In this document: piece by piece, positions 37,092-45,618 of the stretch
Numbering within the stretch: position 1 is the first letter of the stretch
How the letters are laid out: the number at the start of each line of letters is the position of its first letter
Origin: an uncultured Pseudoteredinibacter sp.
GTDB lineage: Bacteria; Pseudomonadota; Gammaproteobacteria; Pseudomonadales; Cellvibrionaceae
DNA: 64,000 bases
Reading direction: 5' to 3'
NCBI RefSeq assembly: GCF_947500695.1
Contig: NZ_CANMSS010000007.1
Span: forward strand, 1 to 64,000
The notes under the pieces: generated by a model
What the model was told of the DNA's origin: nothing
What the model saw: only the letters and a program-made list of their open reading frames with translations
The model's database searches: none
Program-made: the position numbers and the translations under genes

Positions 37092-38303
37092 ATGAATTTG
37101 GATAGTAGAGTAATCACAAGAAAGTTGATAGTTGGAATCGCTACTGGTTTGCCGGGACTTCATAAGCTTATAGTCTTTTTGGTTGTCCAGAACTCTATGT
37201 CTGTTGAAGAGCTGGGTAAGTTTGCTAGCGACTTTTCTTTACTGCAGGTTTTAGCAAGCTTCACTATGGTTGGATGGGCGGGTTTGGTTATGACGAGAAC
37301 GCCAAAATTGAAGGGTGACTGTGGGGAGTTTCAGTTTCAGTTATTTCTAACCAGTACTCTTTACTGTTCGGTATTCTGCTTTGGCTTACTGCTTTTAGAT
37401 TGTTGGGGGATGGTTTTTGATATAAAAGGGGCAATTTTAGTCACGTTTATGCTGATGTATTATCAGCTCCTTCGGCACAAAAAAATAGTTGAAGGTAAGT
37501 TTTTAGAAATTGTGCTGGTAGATATTCTATCTATACTTGTTTTTATAGCTTTCTCGTTTTCCATGACGCCCCTTGTTTGCTTGTGCCTAAGCTATTTTAC
37601 GTCGGTAATCTTGTTTCTAAGAAATATGGATTTTGATATTAAGTTCAGTGTGCTGAGATGTTTTGATCAGCTTAAATCATTTCAGGTGGCGGTGAGTAAT
37701 TTTATTCAAAGCGCCCCGCTATTGTCGTTACCTTTTGTAGTGAATGCTAAATTTGGATCTGACTACTCTGCATTGCTTGGTGTATCTATATCATACTTGT
37801 TCTTGTTAAATTTGGCCCCTCGGGGAATTAGCTCTGTGTTCCTCCCTAGGTTAGCTAGGGCTTTTTCTGCAGAATATGGGGTGGTCAAAACATTTAATAG
37901 ATACCTTAGAATAAATAGTATTTCTGTTTTTGTTCTTTCTGTGGTGATTGGAGGGGTAGTGGCAGGCTTCTATCAATTCATGGACATTCAATTGCTAAAA
38001 TTAGATTCTTCGATTTACATATTGATAGCGTTGCTGCTCTTGCTAGTTTCTGTGGCTGTTGCTATACCAGTAACAGATTATTTTTTGGCCTCTGAGGAGG
38101 TGGTGGTGACGTTCAAGTGGAGTGTTATTACATTTATATTCTCAGCGATTTCGACCACTATTTTTTACCTTCTAGCACGAGAGGGGATTCATATTTTCAT
38201 GCTAATAGTAGCTTATTTCATGTTCTCCTTAATGCGATCCGTATTTCTTTATTGGAAAGCTCTCGATCGAATGTCTAGCGTTTCTCAGGTAAGAACATGG
38301 TGA
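37092..38303 (+). CDS. Wzx-like polysaccharide flippase
   Basis: About 403 residues with ten to twelve hydrophobic segments and the overall look of a MATE/PST-type flippase, which would move lipid-linked repeat units across the inner membrane. Sequence conservation in this family is low, so the call rests on topology and context between wecC and a polymerase. The start is uncertain: earlier in-frame TTG 37068 and ATG 37074 exist. The 3' end overlaps the next gene by 7 bases. Confidence 0.75.
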   Translation: MNLDSRVITRKLIVGIATGLPGLHKLIVFLVVQNSMSVEELGKFASDFSLLQVLASFTMVGWAGLVMTRTPKLKGDCGEFQFQLFLTSTLYCSVFCFGLLLLDCWGMVFDIKGAILVTFMLMYYQLLRHKKIVEGKFLEIVLVDILSILVFIAFSFSMTPLVCLCLSYFTSVILFLRNMDFDIKFSVLRCFDQLKSFQVAVSNFIQSAPLLSLPFVVNAKFGSDYSALLGVSISYLFLLNLAPRGISSVFLPRLARAFSAEYGVVKTFNRYLRINSISVFVLSVVIGGVVAGFYQFMDIQLLKLDSSIYILIALLLLLVSVAVAIPVTDYFLASEEVVVTFKWSVITFIFSAISTTIFYLLAREGIHIFMLIVAYFMFSLMRSVFLYWKALDRMSSVSQVRTW

Positions 38304-39544
38304 TAAATCTTAGGGTCAATTCTGTATTGAAGTTGATTCTGCTGGCTTTAGTCTTTTCAATGTTTTTTCCCCAGTTTATGCGGGGGATGAGTGTTTTTGC
38401 ATCTGTCTCTTTACTGGCAATCTACGTATCTATTATCCAAATCGTAAAATATGGGTTGTCGGGAATATTGGGGTATTTCCTATTTTCAATGCTGGGATTG
38501 GTGTATGTGCTTTTTTCATTAGCATTTGGAGGGTGGACCGAAGGGTATTTGTTTAATGAGCGATATATTTTCCGGCAAGGATACTTTGTATTGCTCTTTC
38601 CAGTCTATTTGCTGGTAGGGGTTGCTGCTTATAGATGCTATCTAGCAACACCTAGTATAGCGCTAGCGAAAGCCTTTTTAATTGGCCTATTTGTTTTCCT
38701 ATGTTTGGATGTGGTCCTAGCGGCTCTATTTGGTGATGTCGTTTTTAGAGAAAATAACGGATACACCTTTTACCTAGAGAAAGGGATTCTTTGGTTTTTT
38801 GTGTCCATGTTCTATTTTTACGTAGTTTCGTTCAAGTCTTTAAGGGGGAGCGCCATTATTGGAGTATTGATGTTTGCCCTGATTCAAAAGATGACGGGTT
38901 ATGGATCTATGTTTAATTCTGCTACTGGCATCATGAGCGCTATTTTGATGCTGGCGTATTTTCTTATAGTTAAGTTCAAGGTCGAAAGTAGGTTAGGTAC
39001 CGTTCTTTACCTTTCCGTAATAGCATTTGTATTGCTGTTTGTGACAGTGGCGCCATACTTTTCTGAGGTTTTTGTATCGGATATAAATACGTATTGGAGA
39101 TTGGAGTCTTGGAGGAACAACTATTCCGCAATGATCGGAAATTGGGGGTTTGGTAGTGGGTTTGGTGTTTCTTACTTTCCGCTTACTAATGACTCTATAG
39201 AGGCTGCCTATAGGTACTACCAAGATGGGGAGGGGAAATTTAGTGTGCTGGATCAAATGTTTATTAGGGGACAGCATTCATCATTAGTTAATGTTGTTTT
39301 CCGGTTAGGGGCTGCTGGGTTCCTTTTGTTTTTGTATCTTATATTTTCCGGGTTTACCAGAGTGGCTGTGTCCAGCAGTCCCCAAGCTCGGTTTGTTCTT
39401 CCGTTTTTTGTTATTGCTTTGTTAAATATTTCATTGAATGTGGGACTGGAATCCCCGCCTTGGATGATGACGGCAGCGCTAGTTTTTGGGATGCTGGTAT
39501 CCGCCGGGTCGAGTGTAAACTATAAAAAGAAGGTGGCCAGATGA
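38297..39544 (+). CDS. Wzy-like polysaccharide polymerase (O-antigen polymerase-like)
   Basis: A 415-residue membrane protein with about eleven hydrophobic segments and a large loop (about 265-325, RLESWRNNYSAMIGN and GQHSSLVNVVFRLG) as in O-antigen polymerases. It probably joins repeat units in the periplasm. It overlaps the flippase gene by 7 bases and the acyltransferase gene by 4. A second, different Wzy/ligase-family protein is encoded at 29563-30942. Confidence 0.72.
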   Translation: MVINLRVNSVLKLILLALVFSMFFPQFMRGMSVFASVSLLAIYVSIIQIVKYGLSGILGYFLFSMLGLVYVLFSLAFGGWTEGYLFNERYIFRQGYFVLLFPVYLLVGVAAYRCYLATPSIALAKAFLIGLFVFLCLDVVLAALFGDVVFRENNGYTFYLEKGILWFFVSMFYFYVVSFKSLRGSAIIGVLMFALIQKMTGYGSMFNSATGIMSAILMLAYFLIVKFKVESRLGTVLYLSVIAFVLLFVTVAPYFSEVFVSDINTYWRLESWRNNYSAMIGNWGFGSGFGVSYFPLTNDSIEAAYRYYQDGEGKFSVLDQMFIRGQHSSLVNVVFRLGAAGFLLFLYLIFSGFTRVAVSSSPQARFVLPFFVIALLNISLNVGLESPPWMMTAALVFGMLVSAGSSVNYKKKVAR

Positions 39545-40611
39545 ACTCCTGTGGGGTGTTGAAATTTAGAGATAATAATTTTGACCTAATAAGGCTAGTG
39601 GCGGCAATTCAGGTGGCTGTCTATCATGCTTGTGTTCACCTTGGCTTAGATGGGCAAGAGTCTTGGGGTTTTAGGTTGCTTGAGTTGTTTCCGGGAGTTC
39701 CTGTATTCTTTTTCGTAAGTGGGTTTTTAATTAGTAGGTCATTTGAAAGTAATAGTGATTTAGGTCTTTATGTTAGAAGTCGTGTAATAAGGTTGTTCCC
39801 TGCACTTATCGTTTGCAGTTTTGTGACCATTGTCACTATCGTATGTTCTGGATATTTTGGCGAGGTCAACGTTCCCGTTGCTGATTTTTTGATTTGGTTA
39901 TTAGCGCAGTTGACGGTTTTTCAGTTTTACGACCCTGATTTCTTGGCGGGTTATGGAATTGGTCAAACCAACGGTAGCTTGTGGACCGTTTACATAGAAA
40001 TTCAGTTCTATGTGTTGATCCCGTTGGTTTACATTTTTGTGTTGTCTAGATTGAGTGATAAGTGGTCGCTTCTGTTGTTGATTTTTTCGGCTGTTATTTT
40101 TCTTGTCTTCAATAGAATTTTTTACCTGCACAATGAAATTCTAGTATATCCAGAGTTGTTTAAAAAAACTTTTTTGCCATATCTATATATGTTCATAGTT
40201 GGGGTTATTTTTCAGAGGAAGTTTGATTTTTTTCATAATTTGTTGGCTGGCCGTTTTATCCTGGTTTTTTTGGTTTATGTTTTTACTGCGTTAGTTCTGA
40301 CGGGGTACTCAGGTTTTCATCTTCACAATGAAATAGGGCCGTTATTGTTTATGATCCTTAGCTTGGTTGTATTCTCTTTTGCGTTTAGCTATAGAACATT
40401 GAGTGGAAAATTACTGTCGGGGCATGATATATCTTACGGGATATACATCTATCACATGCCCGTTGTGAGTTTCTTTATCTATATTGAGTTCACTGGAAAT
40501 ATGGCCTTCTTGGGGTTTTCCTTGCTAACACTAACAGTAGCTATTTTGTCATGGTTTGCAGTTGAGAAACCATTTATGAAGCTCAAGAAAAAGTCAATTC
40601 GCCCCGTGTAA
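39541..40611 (+). CDS. Acyltransferase 3 family protein (sugar O-acyltransferase)
   Basis: A 356-residue membrane acyltransferase (OatA/ExoZ type). The N-terminus FDLIRLVAAIQVAVYHA contains the family R and H residues, and NGSLWTVYIEIQFY is the usual second motif. About ten membrane helices. It likely adds acetyl or another acyl group to the polysaccharide. It overlaps the polymerase gene by ATGA. Confidence 0.9.
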   Translation: MNSCGVLKFRDNNFDLIRLVAAIQVAVYHACVHLGLDGQESWGFRLLELFPGVPVFFFVSGFLISRSFESNSDLGLYVRSRVIRLFPALIVCSFVTIVTIVCSGYFGEVNVPVADFLIWLLAQLTVFQFYDPDFLAGYGIGQTNGSLWTVYIEIQFYVLIPLVYIFVLSRLSDKWSLLLLIFSAVIFLVFNRIFYLHNEILVYPELFKKTFLPYLYMFIVGVIFQRKFDFFHNLLAGRFILVFLVYVFTALVLTGYSGFHLHNEIGPLLFMILSLVVFSFAFSYRTLSGKLLSGHDISYGIYIYHMPVVSFFIYIEFTGNMAFLGFSLLTLTVAILSWFAVEKPFMKLKKKSIRPV

Positions 40612-40637
40612 ATTAATAAAAATAGAAGTAATACTAT

Positions 40638-42809
40638 ATGAAACAAGTAACCCAAACTCTCAGAACTGGTGTTGTCTCAGTCGATGAAGTTCCGATTCCA
40701 ACATTGTCGGATAAATTCATTTTAGTGAAAAATAGGGTGTCGGTAATTAGCGCTGGCACGGAAAAAACTAAAATTGACATGGGCAAAAAAAACTTACTGC
40801 AAAAAGCTCAGGCCCGCCCTGACTTAGTAAGGCAAGTAATTAATAAAGTAAAAACGGAGGGTGTCAAGAAAACGCTTCAGACTATTAATTCCCGGCTCGA
40901 CTCTCCTTCACCGTTGGGTTATAGCAGCGCAGGTGAAGTTGTGGCTGTCGGTGGGTTAGTGGAGGGACTTCAGCCGGGAGACAGAGTGGCGTGCGGAGGA
41001 GCTGGCTATGCAAATCACGCAGATTACGTCGCGATTCCTAAGAATCTCGCTGTGAAAGTCCCAAAGAATGTCTCTGACGATGAGGCCTCTTTTGCTACAG
41101 TTGGGTCAATAGCATTACAAGGCCTCAGGCTTGCAGATCCCAAATTAGGGGAGACTTTTTTAGTTTTGGGTTTAGGGTTGCTTGGGCAGATTGCTGTACA
41201 GCTTTTGCGTTCCAATGGTTGTACAGTGATCGCCACTGATTTAGATGTAGAGCTTGTAAAGCGGGCTGAAGGCTTTGGTGCAATAGGTGCATATCCAGGC
41301 TCAAATATTGATGAGGTTTGTAAGGGTATCACTGCCGGTCATGGGGTTGACGGTGTTCTAGTCTGTGCAGGTAGCACTAGCAATCAACCAATCGAGCTAT
41401 GTGGGCAGGTTACGCGTGAAAAAGGGCGAGTGGTGGTGATTGGTGCTATTCGCATGGATATTCCGCGTGAGGATTACTTTAAGAAGGAGATCAGTGTAGT
41501 TATTTCTAGATCTTATGGTCCTGGCCGATATGACCCCTTCTATGAAGAAAATGGAAATGATTACCCATTAGGTTATGTGCGCTTTACAGAGCAGCGCAAT
41601 ATGCAAGCTTTTCTTGAACTTGTTTCCAAGGGGAGTGTTGATGTTAAGCCTTTAATAACTCATAGGTTTGATGTGGATAAGGCTGCAGAGGCTTATCAGT
41701 TAATCGAAGGGAGGAAAACAGAACCTTATCTCGGGATAGTGATGAGGTATCAGCCAGACGAGAACGAATTTTCCAATATGAATAGGATAGAGCTGGGCAA
41801 GAAAGCGGTTCTCAGTGAAAGGATTGGAATTTCATTTTTTGGTGCGGGCAACTACGCTACTGCTAGCTTACTTCCGCCGATGAAAGCAGATGTTGATGTG
41901 GAACTGAGGGGGCTGGCAACTGCTAGTGGTCGTACTGCCCAAAGTGTAGCGAAACAGTTTGGTTTTGATTTTTGTGTGTCAGACTATGTTGAGCTTCTAG
42001 AAAGAGATACAAATGCGGTAGTTGTGGCAAGTCGCCATGACTCTCATGCTGTTGCTGTTTGTGAGGCTTTCAAGAAAGACAAGCATGTTTATGTAGAAAA
42101 GCCACTTGGTTTGTCTATCGAAGAATTAAGCGAAATTCATCGGTTGTATGAAAGCTCCAGTGCTTCTTTGATGGTGGGGTTTAATCGTAGATTTGCTCCT
42201 TCAACCGAGCATGTTCTTAAACACTTTGAGTATATTGACTCGCCATTGATGATTAATATTAGAGTGAACTCAGGTGAAATTCCTCGAGATCACTGGATTC
42301 AGGACCCTCGTACGGGCGGCGGAAGGATTATTGGTGAAGGATGTCACTTTGTTGATTTGGCGTCTGCCATTGCAAAATCTAACCCTGTTCTGGTTTCTGC
42401 TATGGCTGTTAGAAAAGAAGAAAAGTCTGCCCTTTTAAATGATAGTGTGTCTGTGAGCTTGAAATTTGAAAGTGGTAGCGTTGCTAATATTATTTACTGC
42501 GCGGATGGCTCAAAGTCGATGGCGAAAGAGCGCGTTGAGGTTTTAGGTGGGGGGCTGAGCGCCGAAATTGACGACTTTAAGCTAGTTCGGCTCTACTCTG
42601 GCGACTCTAAAGTGAAAACTATTAAGCAGGGCGTCCAAGATAAAGGGCAGGCGAATATGCTTAAGGCTTGGTTGAAGGCTCTAAAGGCTGGAGAGCAATG
42701 TGTACCATATGACTGTTTGATGAGTAATAGTATGGCTACTATTATGGCGGTTGAATCTATCTCTTCTGGTGTTTCTTTGAATGTCGATTTAGCGACATTG
42801 GAATTTTAG
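40638..42809 (+). CDS. Bi-domain oxidoreductase (zinc-type alcohol dehydrogenase-like + Gfo/Idh/MocA)
   Basis: A 723-residue fusion. The N-terminal half (about 1-375) is a medium-chain dehydrogenase/threonine-dehydrogenase-like fold (LGLGLLGQIAVQLL cofactor loop). The C-terminal half (about 390-720) is a Gfo/Idh/MocA oxidoreductase (GISFFGAGNYATASL and EKPLGLSIEEL). Such fusions are frequent in polysaccharide clusters, where they are thought to modify a sugar nucleotide or polymer; the substrate is unknown. The next gene starts 2 bases after its stop. Confidence 0.85.
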   Translation: MKQVTQTLRTGVVSVDEVPIPTLSDKFILVKNRVSVISAGTEKTKIDMGKKNLLQKAQARPDLVRQVINKVKTEGVKKTLQTINSRLDSPSPLGYSSAGEVVAVGGLVEGLQPGDRVACGGAGYANHADYVAIPKNLAVKVPKNVSDDEASFATVGSIALQGLRLADPKLGETFLVLGLGLLGQIAVQLLRSNGCTVIATDLDVELVKRAEGFGAIGAYPGSNIDEVCKGITAGHGVDGVLVCAGSTSNQPIELCGQVTREKGRVVVIGAIRMDIPREDYFKKEISVVISRSYGPGRYDPFYEENGNDYPLGYVRFTEQRNMQAFLELVSKGSVDVKPLITHRFDVDKAAEAYQLIEGRKTEPYLGIVMRYQPDENEFSNMNRIELGKKAVLSERIGISFFGAGNYATASLLPPMKADVDVELRGLATASGRTAQSVAKQFGFDFCVSDYVELLERDTNAVVVASRHDSHAVAVCEAFKKDKHVYVEKPLGLSIEELSEIHRLYESSSASLMVGFNRRFAPSTEHVLKHFEYIDSPLMINIRVNSGEIPRDHWIQDPRTGGGRIIGEGCHFVDLASAIAKSNPVLVSAMAVRKEEKSALLNDSVSVSLKFESGSVANIIYCADGSKSMAKERVEVLGGGLSAEIDDFKLVRLYSGDSKVKTIKQGVQDKGQANMLKAWLKALKAGEQCVPYDCLMSNSMATIMAVESISSGVSLNVDLATLEF

Positions 42810-42811
42810 AT

Positions 42812-43990
42812 ATGGAACAAATACCCAGAGTGACTCACGATATATTTAGAGCTTCGTTAGAAAATAGCTTTCGGGGGTATGACCCTTTTGATGGCCTAAA
42901 TAGCCGATTTTTTAATGTTGTTCCTTTCTTGAAACGGGGCATCTTTGGATTAGCTTGGATACAATTTCACAAACGCTCAATCGTCAATCTACGAAGATTA
43001 TTACTGGTTCCTGAAAAGCGTAATCCTAAGGGTGTTGCTTTGTTTATATTGGGAATGTTGGAGCAATATAAACACTCAAGCGACCCTCAGCTGCTAAAGG
43101 AATGTGAATATTTGGCTGACTGGTTGCTTAGCCAAGTGAGTGATCCAGGAGAGTGGGGGCACGCTTGTTGGGGATATCATTTCGACTGGAATGCTAGAGC
43201 TTTCTTTGTACCTAGAGGAAAGCCGAATGTGATTACAACGATATACGTGGCGCAAGCATTATACCGTATAGGGACAGAGCTTAAAAGGCAAGAATATATC
43301 GATGCATCATTTGATGCGGCGAATTTTATTGTAAAGACTCTTTACGTTGAAGAAGGTGGTCGGAGATTTTTTGCTTATATTCCAGGAGAGGCAGCATTCG
43401 TACATAATGCTAGCCTCTGGGGATCTGCCTGGGTTGCATTTGTGGCAAATGAGACTGGAAATGAGAAATACAGTGCGCTAGCTCTTTCTGTAGCTAGACA
43501 ATCTATTTCGGAACAGGCAAGCGATGGGTCTTGGGTTTATGGTAGCCGGCACCATCATCAATTTATAGATGGGTTTCATACAGGTTATAATCTTGAAGCT
43601 CTGGATATGTTGCGGACTAGTTTGGGTACATCGGAGTTTGACGGAGCAATTGCTAAAGGGTATGAGTACTACAAAGATCAGCTCTTCGAGAAAAATGGGC
43701 TGGCCAAATACTATAGCAATAACCCTTATCCTCTAGATATGCATTCTGTTTCTCAGGCAATAATTACGTTCATTAAAGTAGGTGGAGGAGCAAGCGACTA
43801 TTCAATGGCTGAAAAGGTTATAAATTGGTCTATTAGTGAATTGTACATGTCGGACAAAAAAAGATTTGTCTACCAGAAGACTAAGCACTTTGTGAACAAA
43901 ACTAACTATACCCGCTGGACTCAAGCTTGGGTTTATTACTCATTCTCATATTATTGTCGAAAATTGGCTGAGCAAAATGAAAAGGATTGA
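42812..43990 (+). CDS. Putative (alpha/alpha)-barrel protein of polysaccharide clusters
   Basis: A 392-residue soluble protein with no signal peptide. It opens with SFRGYDPFDGLNSRFF and repeats helical hairpins with Trp, His and Gly motifs (GYHFDWNAR, HHHQFIDGFHTGYNLEAL), as expected for an (alpha/alpha) toroid related to sugar epimerases or lyases. Relatives with the GYDPFDGLNS start occur in polysaccharide loci, some carrying a doubtful 'delta-aminolevulinic acid dehydratase' label. Exact reaction unknown. It overlaps the next gene by 14 bases. Confidence 0.6.
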   Translation: MEQIPRVTHDIFRASLENSFRGYDPFDGLNSRFFNVVPFLKRGIFGLAWIQFHKRSIVNLRRLLLVPEKRNPKGVALFILGMLEQYKHSSDPQLLKECEYLADWLLSQVSDPGEWGHACWGYHFDWNARAFFVPRGKPNVITTIYVAQALYRIGTELKRQEYIDASFDAANFIVKTLYVEEGGRRFFAYIPGEAAFVHNASLWGSAWVAFVANETGNEKYSALALSVARQSISEQASDGSWVYGSRHHHQFIDGFHTGYNLEALDMLRTSLGTSEFDGAIAKGYEYYKDQLFEKNGLAKYYSNNPYPLDMHSVSQAIITFIKVGGGASDYSMAEKVINWSISELYMSDKKRFVYQKTKHFVNKTNYTRWTQAWVYYSFSYYCRKLAEQNEKD

Positions 43991-44711
43991 ATTTTTAGGT
44001 TCCCAAATGGATGCTGGTAGCATGATGGAAACAGTCGAAACCATTGCGTGCCGCTTGAAGGATAATTTGTTTACGCAGCATGTGGTGGTAAATGTCGCAA
44101 AGCTAGTGAATATGCGCAAAGACTCTGAATTGGCTAGTTCTGTAACTGAGTGCGATATCATAAATATCGACGGGATGGGTGTTGTTTGGGGGGCTCGCTT
44201 TCTAGGACATGAGGTAAAAGAAAGAGTTGCGGGCGTTGATTTGTTTCTAGAATTGAATGTAATGGCGGAGCGGGAAGGGTATTCTGTCTTCTTTCTCGGC
44301 GCCCAGCAAGAAGTTGTTGAGAAGACAGCTTCTATAATGAATGCAAGGCATCCTAATTTAAAAGTTGCGGGCTTCCACCATGGTTACTTTTGGGATGACG
44401 AGGAGTCTTTGGTTAAAGCGGTAAAAGATTCTGGTGCAGATTTACTCTTTGTTGCTATTACCTCTCCAAAGAAGGAGAACTTTATTAATAAATGGCGTGA
44501 AGAGCTTGGTGTAAATTTAGTAATGGGTGTAGGCGGTACATTTGATGTGGTGGCTGGTAAAGTTAAAAGGGCGCCGATTTGGATGCAGCGGTCTGGTTTG
44601 GAGTGGCTCTTTAGGGTTTTCCAGGAGCCTAGACGTATGTGGAAGCGTTATCTTATGACTAATACTCAGTATGCTTGGTTGTTGATTAAGGAAAAGTTTA
44701 AGCGTTTGTAG
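43977..44711 (+). CDS. WecG/TagA/CpsF family glycosyltransferase
   Basis: A 244-residue transferase of the WecG/TagA family, which adds N-acetylmannosaminuronate or N-acetylmannosamine to a lipid-linked acceptor. Motifs: NIDGMGVVWGARFLG, ERVAGVDLF, FFLGAQ, and GVGGTFDVVAGKVKRAP with WMQRSGLEWLFR. With wecB/wecC in the same operon, UDP-ManNAcA is the likely donor. It is the last gene of the operon; a palindrome with a T-run follows. Confidence 0.92.
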   Translation: MKRIEFLGSQMDAGSMMETVETIACRLKDNLFTQHVVVNVAKLVNMRKDSELASSVTECDIINIDGMGVVWGARFLGHEVKERVAGVDLFLELNVMAEREGYSVFFLGAQQEVVEKTASIMNARHPNLKVAGFHHGYFWDDEESLVKAVKDSGADLLFVAITSPKKENFINKWREELGVNLVMGVGGTFDVVAGKVKRAPIWMQRSGLEWLFRVFQEPRRMWKRYLMTNTQYAWLLIKEKFKRL

Positions 44712-44786
44712 TTTTAGTAGGCTGTGGTTGTAATTTAGTGCCTGGCGGCGAATTCTGTTGAGGCTTAAATATCTCGGCTTCGATGT

Positions 44787-44821
44787 GGGGTCAGAACCCT
44801 TGGATTCTGACCCCTTTTTTT
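44787..44821 (+). terminator. Palindrome copy acting as terminator of the polysaccharide operon
   Basis: Palindrome at 44787-44814 (GAACCC class, one mismatch: GGATTC) followed at once by TTTTTTTG. Stem plus T-run makes a Rho-independent terminator 75 bases after the WecG-family gene. Left flank is ATCTCGGCTTCGATG, the reverse orientation to copies at 24-30 kb. Confidence 0.75.
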
Positions 44822-44829
44822 GTTTTGGT

Positions 44830-45396
44830 TTAGTTTTTTATGAAATGATTTAGGGTGATGATTAGTTGTTGGTTTAAATCAGCGGTGTACTTTTGATGTT
44901 CTTCTTCTGTTTGATAGGTTTTTAGGTTTTCGTCTTTGTGGTGTAGGTAGGCCTGCGCTAGTAGTGTGGTTTCTATGCCTTGTTCGTCTGTTTCGCAGTA
45001 TTCTTGCCATGTCTTTTCGTAGAGCTTTGTGCCTAATAAAAAACCTTGTGCCCAGTAGCTGGCGTCGTTTCTGGTGATAAAGGTGAGTGGCATAAATAGC
45101 TCATCTTCTTCTAAGCGTGTGCGTACATTGTGCCAGTGTTGGATCATTGTGGTGAAGAACTGTTGGATTTCATCGGTGCTGTAGAAGAGACCGCCTACTG
45201 GTAGGTCTCCGCCGCCCCATATTAGTTCTAGCCAGTCGGCGATGTCGTAATCTGTAGGGCTTAGGTGCAGGGCGGTGAAGTAACCGTCTAGTTGCTCTAG
45301 GTTTAGGGCACCTGGGATTTTTTGGAAGCGAGCGAGCTCTTGGGTTAGGACCTGTTGTTGGCTGTCGCTGGGGAGGTGGATGGTTTTTATGGGCAT
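44830..45396 (-). CDS. YecA/UPF0149 family protein without SEC-C tail
   Basis: A 188-residue protein with the family core LEQLDGYFTALHLSPTDY. The C-terminal Cys-rich SEC-C metal-binding motif of E. coli YecA is missing. Function unknown. Its A/C-biased codons resemble those of the RAYT zone. Confidence 0.8.
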   Translation of the reverse strand: MPIKTIHLPSDSQQQVLTQELARFQKIPGALNLEQLDGYFTALHLSPTDYDIADWLELIWGGGDLPVGGLFYSTDEIQQFFTTMIQHWHNVRTRLEEDELFMPLTFITRNDASYWAQGFLLGTKLYEKTWQEYCETDEQGIETTLLAQAYLHHKDENLKTYQTEEEHQKYTADLNQQLIITLNHFIKN

Positions 45397-45485
45397 GGTT
45401 GGGCTTTTTGTTTGGTGGTGATTTTTTAAGCTTAGACTATGTGGTGGGGTTGTGAGTGGGGGGCGTTTGGATTGTGCAGGGGCTA

Positions 45486-45513
45486 GGGGTCAGAACCCTT
45501 GGGTTCTGACCCC
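45486..45513. repeat. 28-bp palindrome, GAACCC class
   Basis: Around TT; left flank ATTGTGCAGGGGCTA, related to the ATCGTGCAGG flank at the window start. Confidence 0.95.
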
Positions 45514-45548
45514 AGTTCAGCTTTGGCGTTTAGATTGTGCATGAGTTT

Positions 45549-45577
45549 GGGGTCAGACCCTGTGAGGGTCTGACCCC
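45549..45577. repeat. 29-bp palindrome, GACCC class
   Basis: Arms GGGGTCAGACCC/GGGTCTGACCCC around TGTGA; left flank ATTGTGCATGAGTTT. Lies 42 bases after the stop of the UDP-glucose dehydrogenase-like gene and may end its transcript. Confidence 0.93.
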
Positions 45578-45618
45578 GTTGGGTGGGGGGCTTTGCCGCT
45601 TTCGGTCTCGCTTTATAC

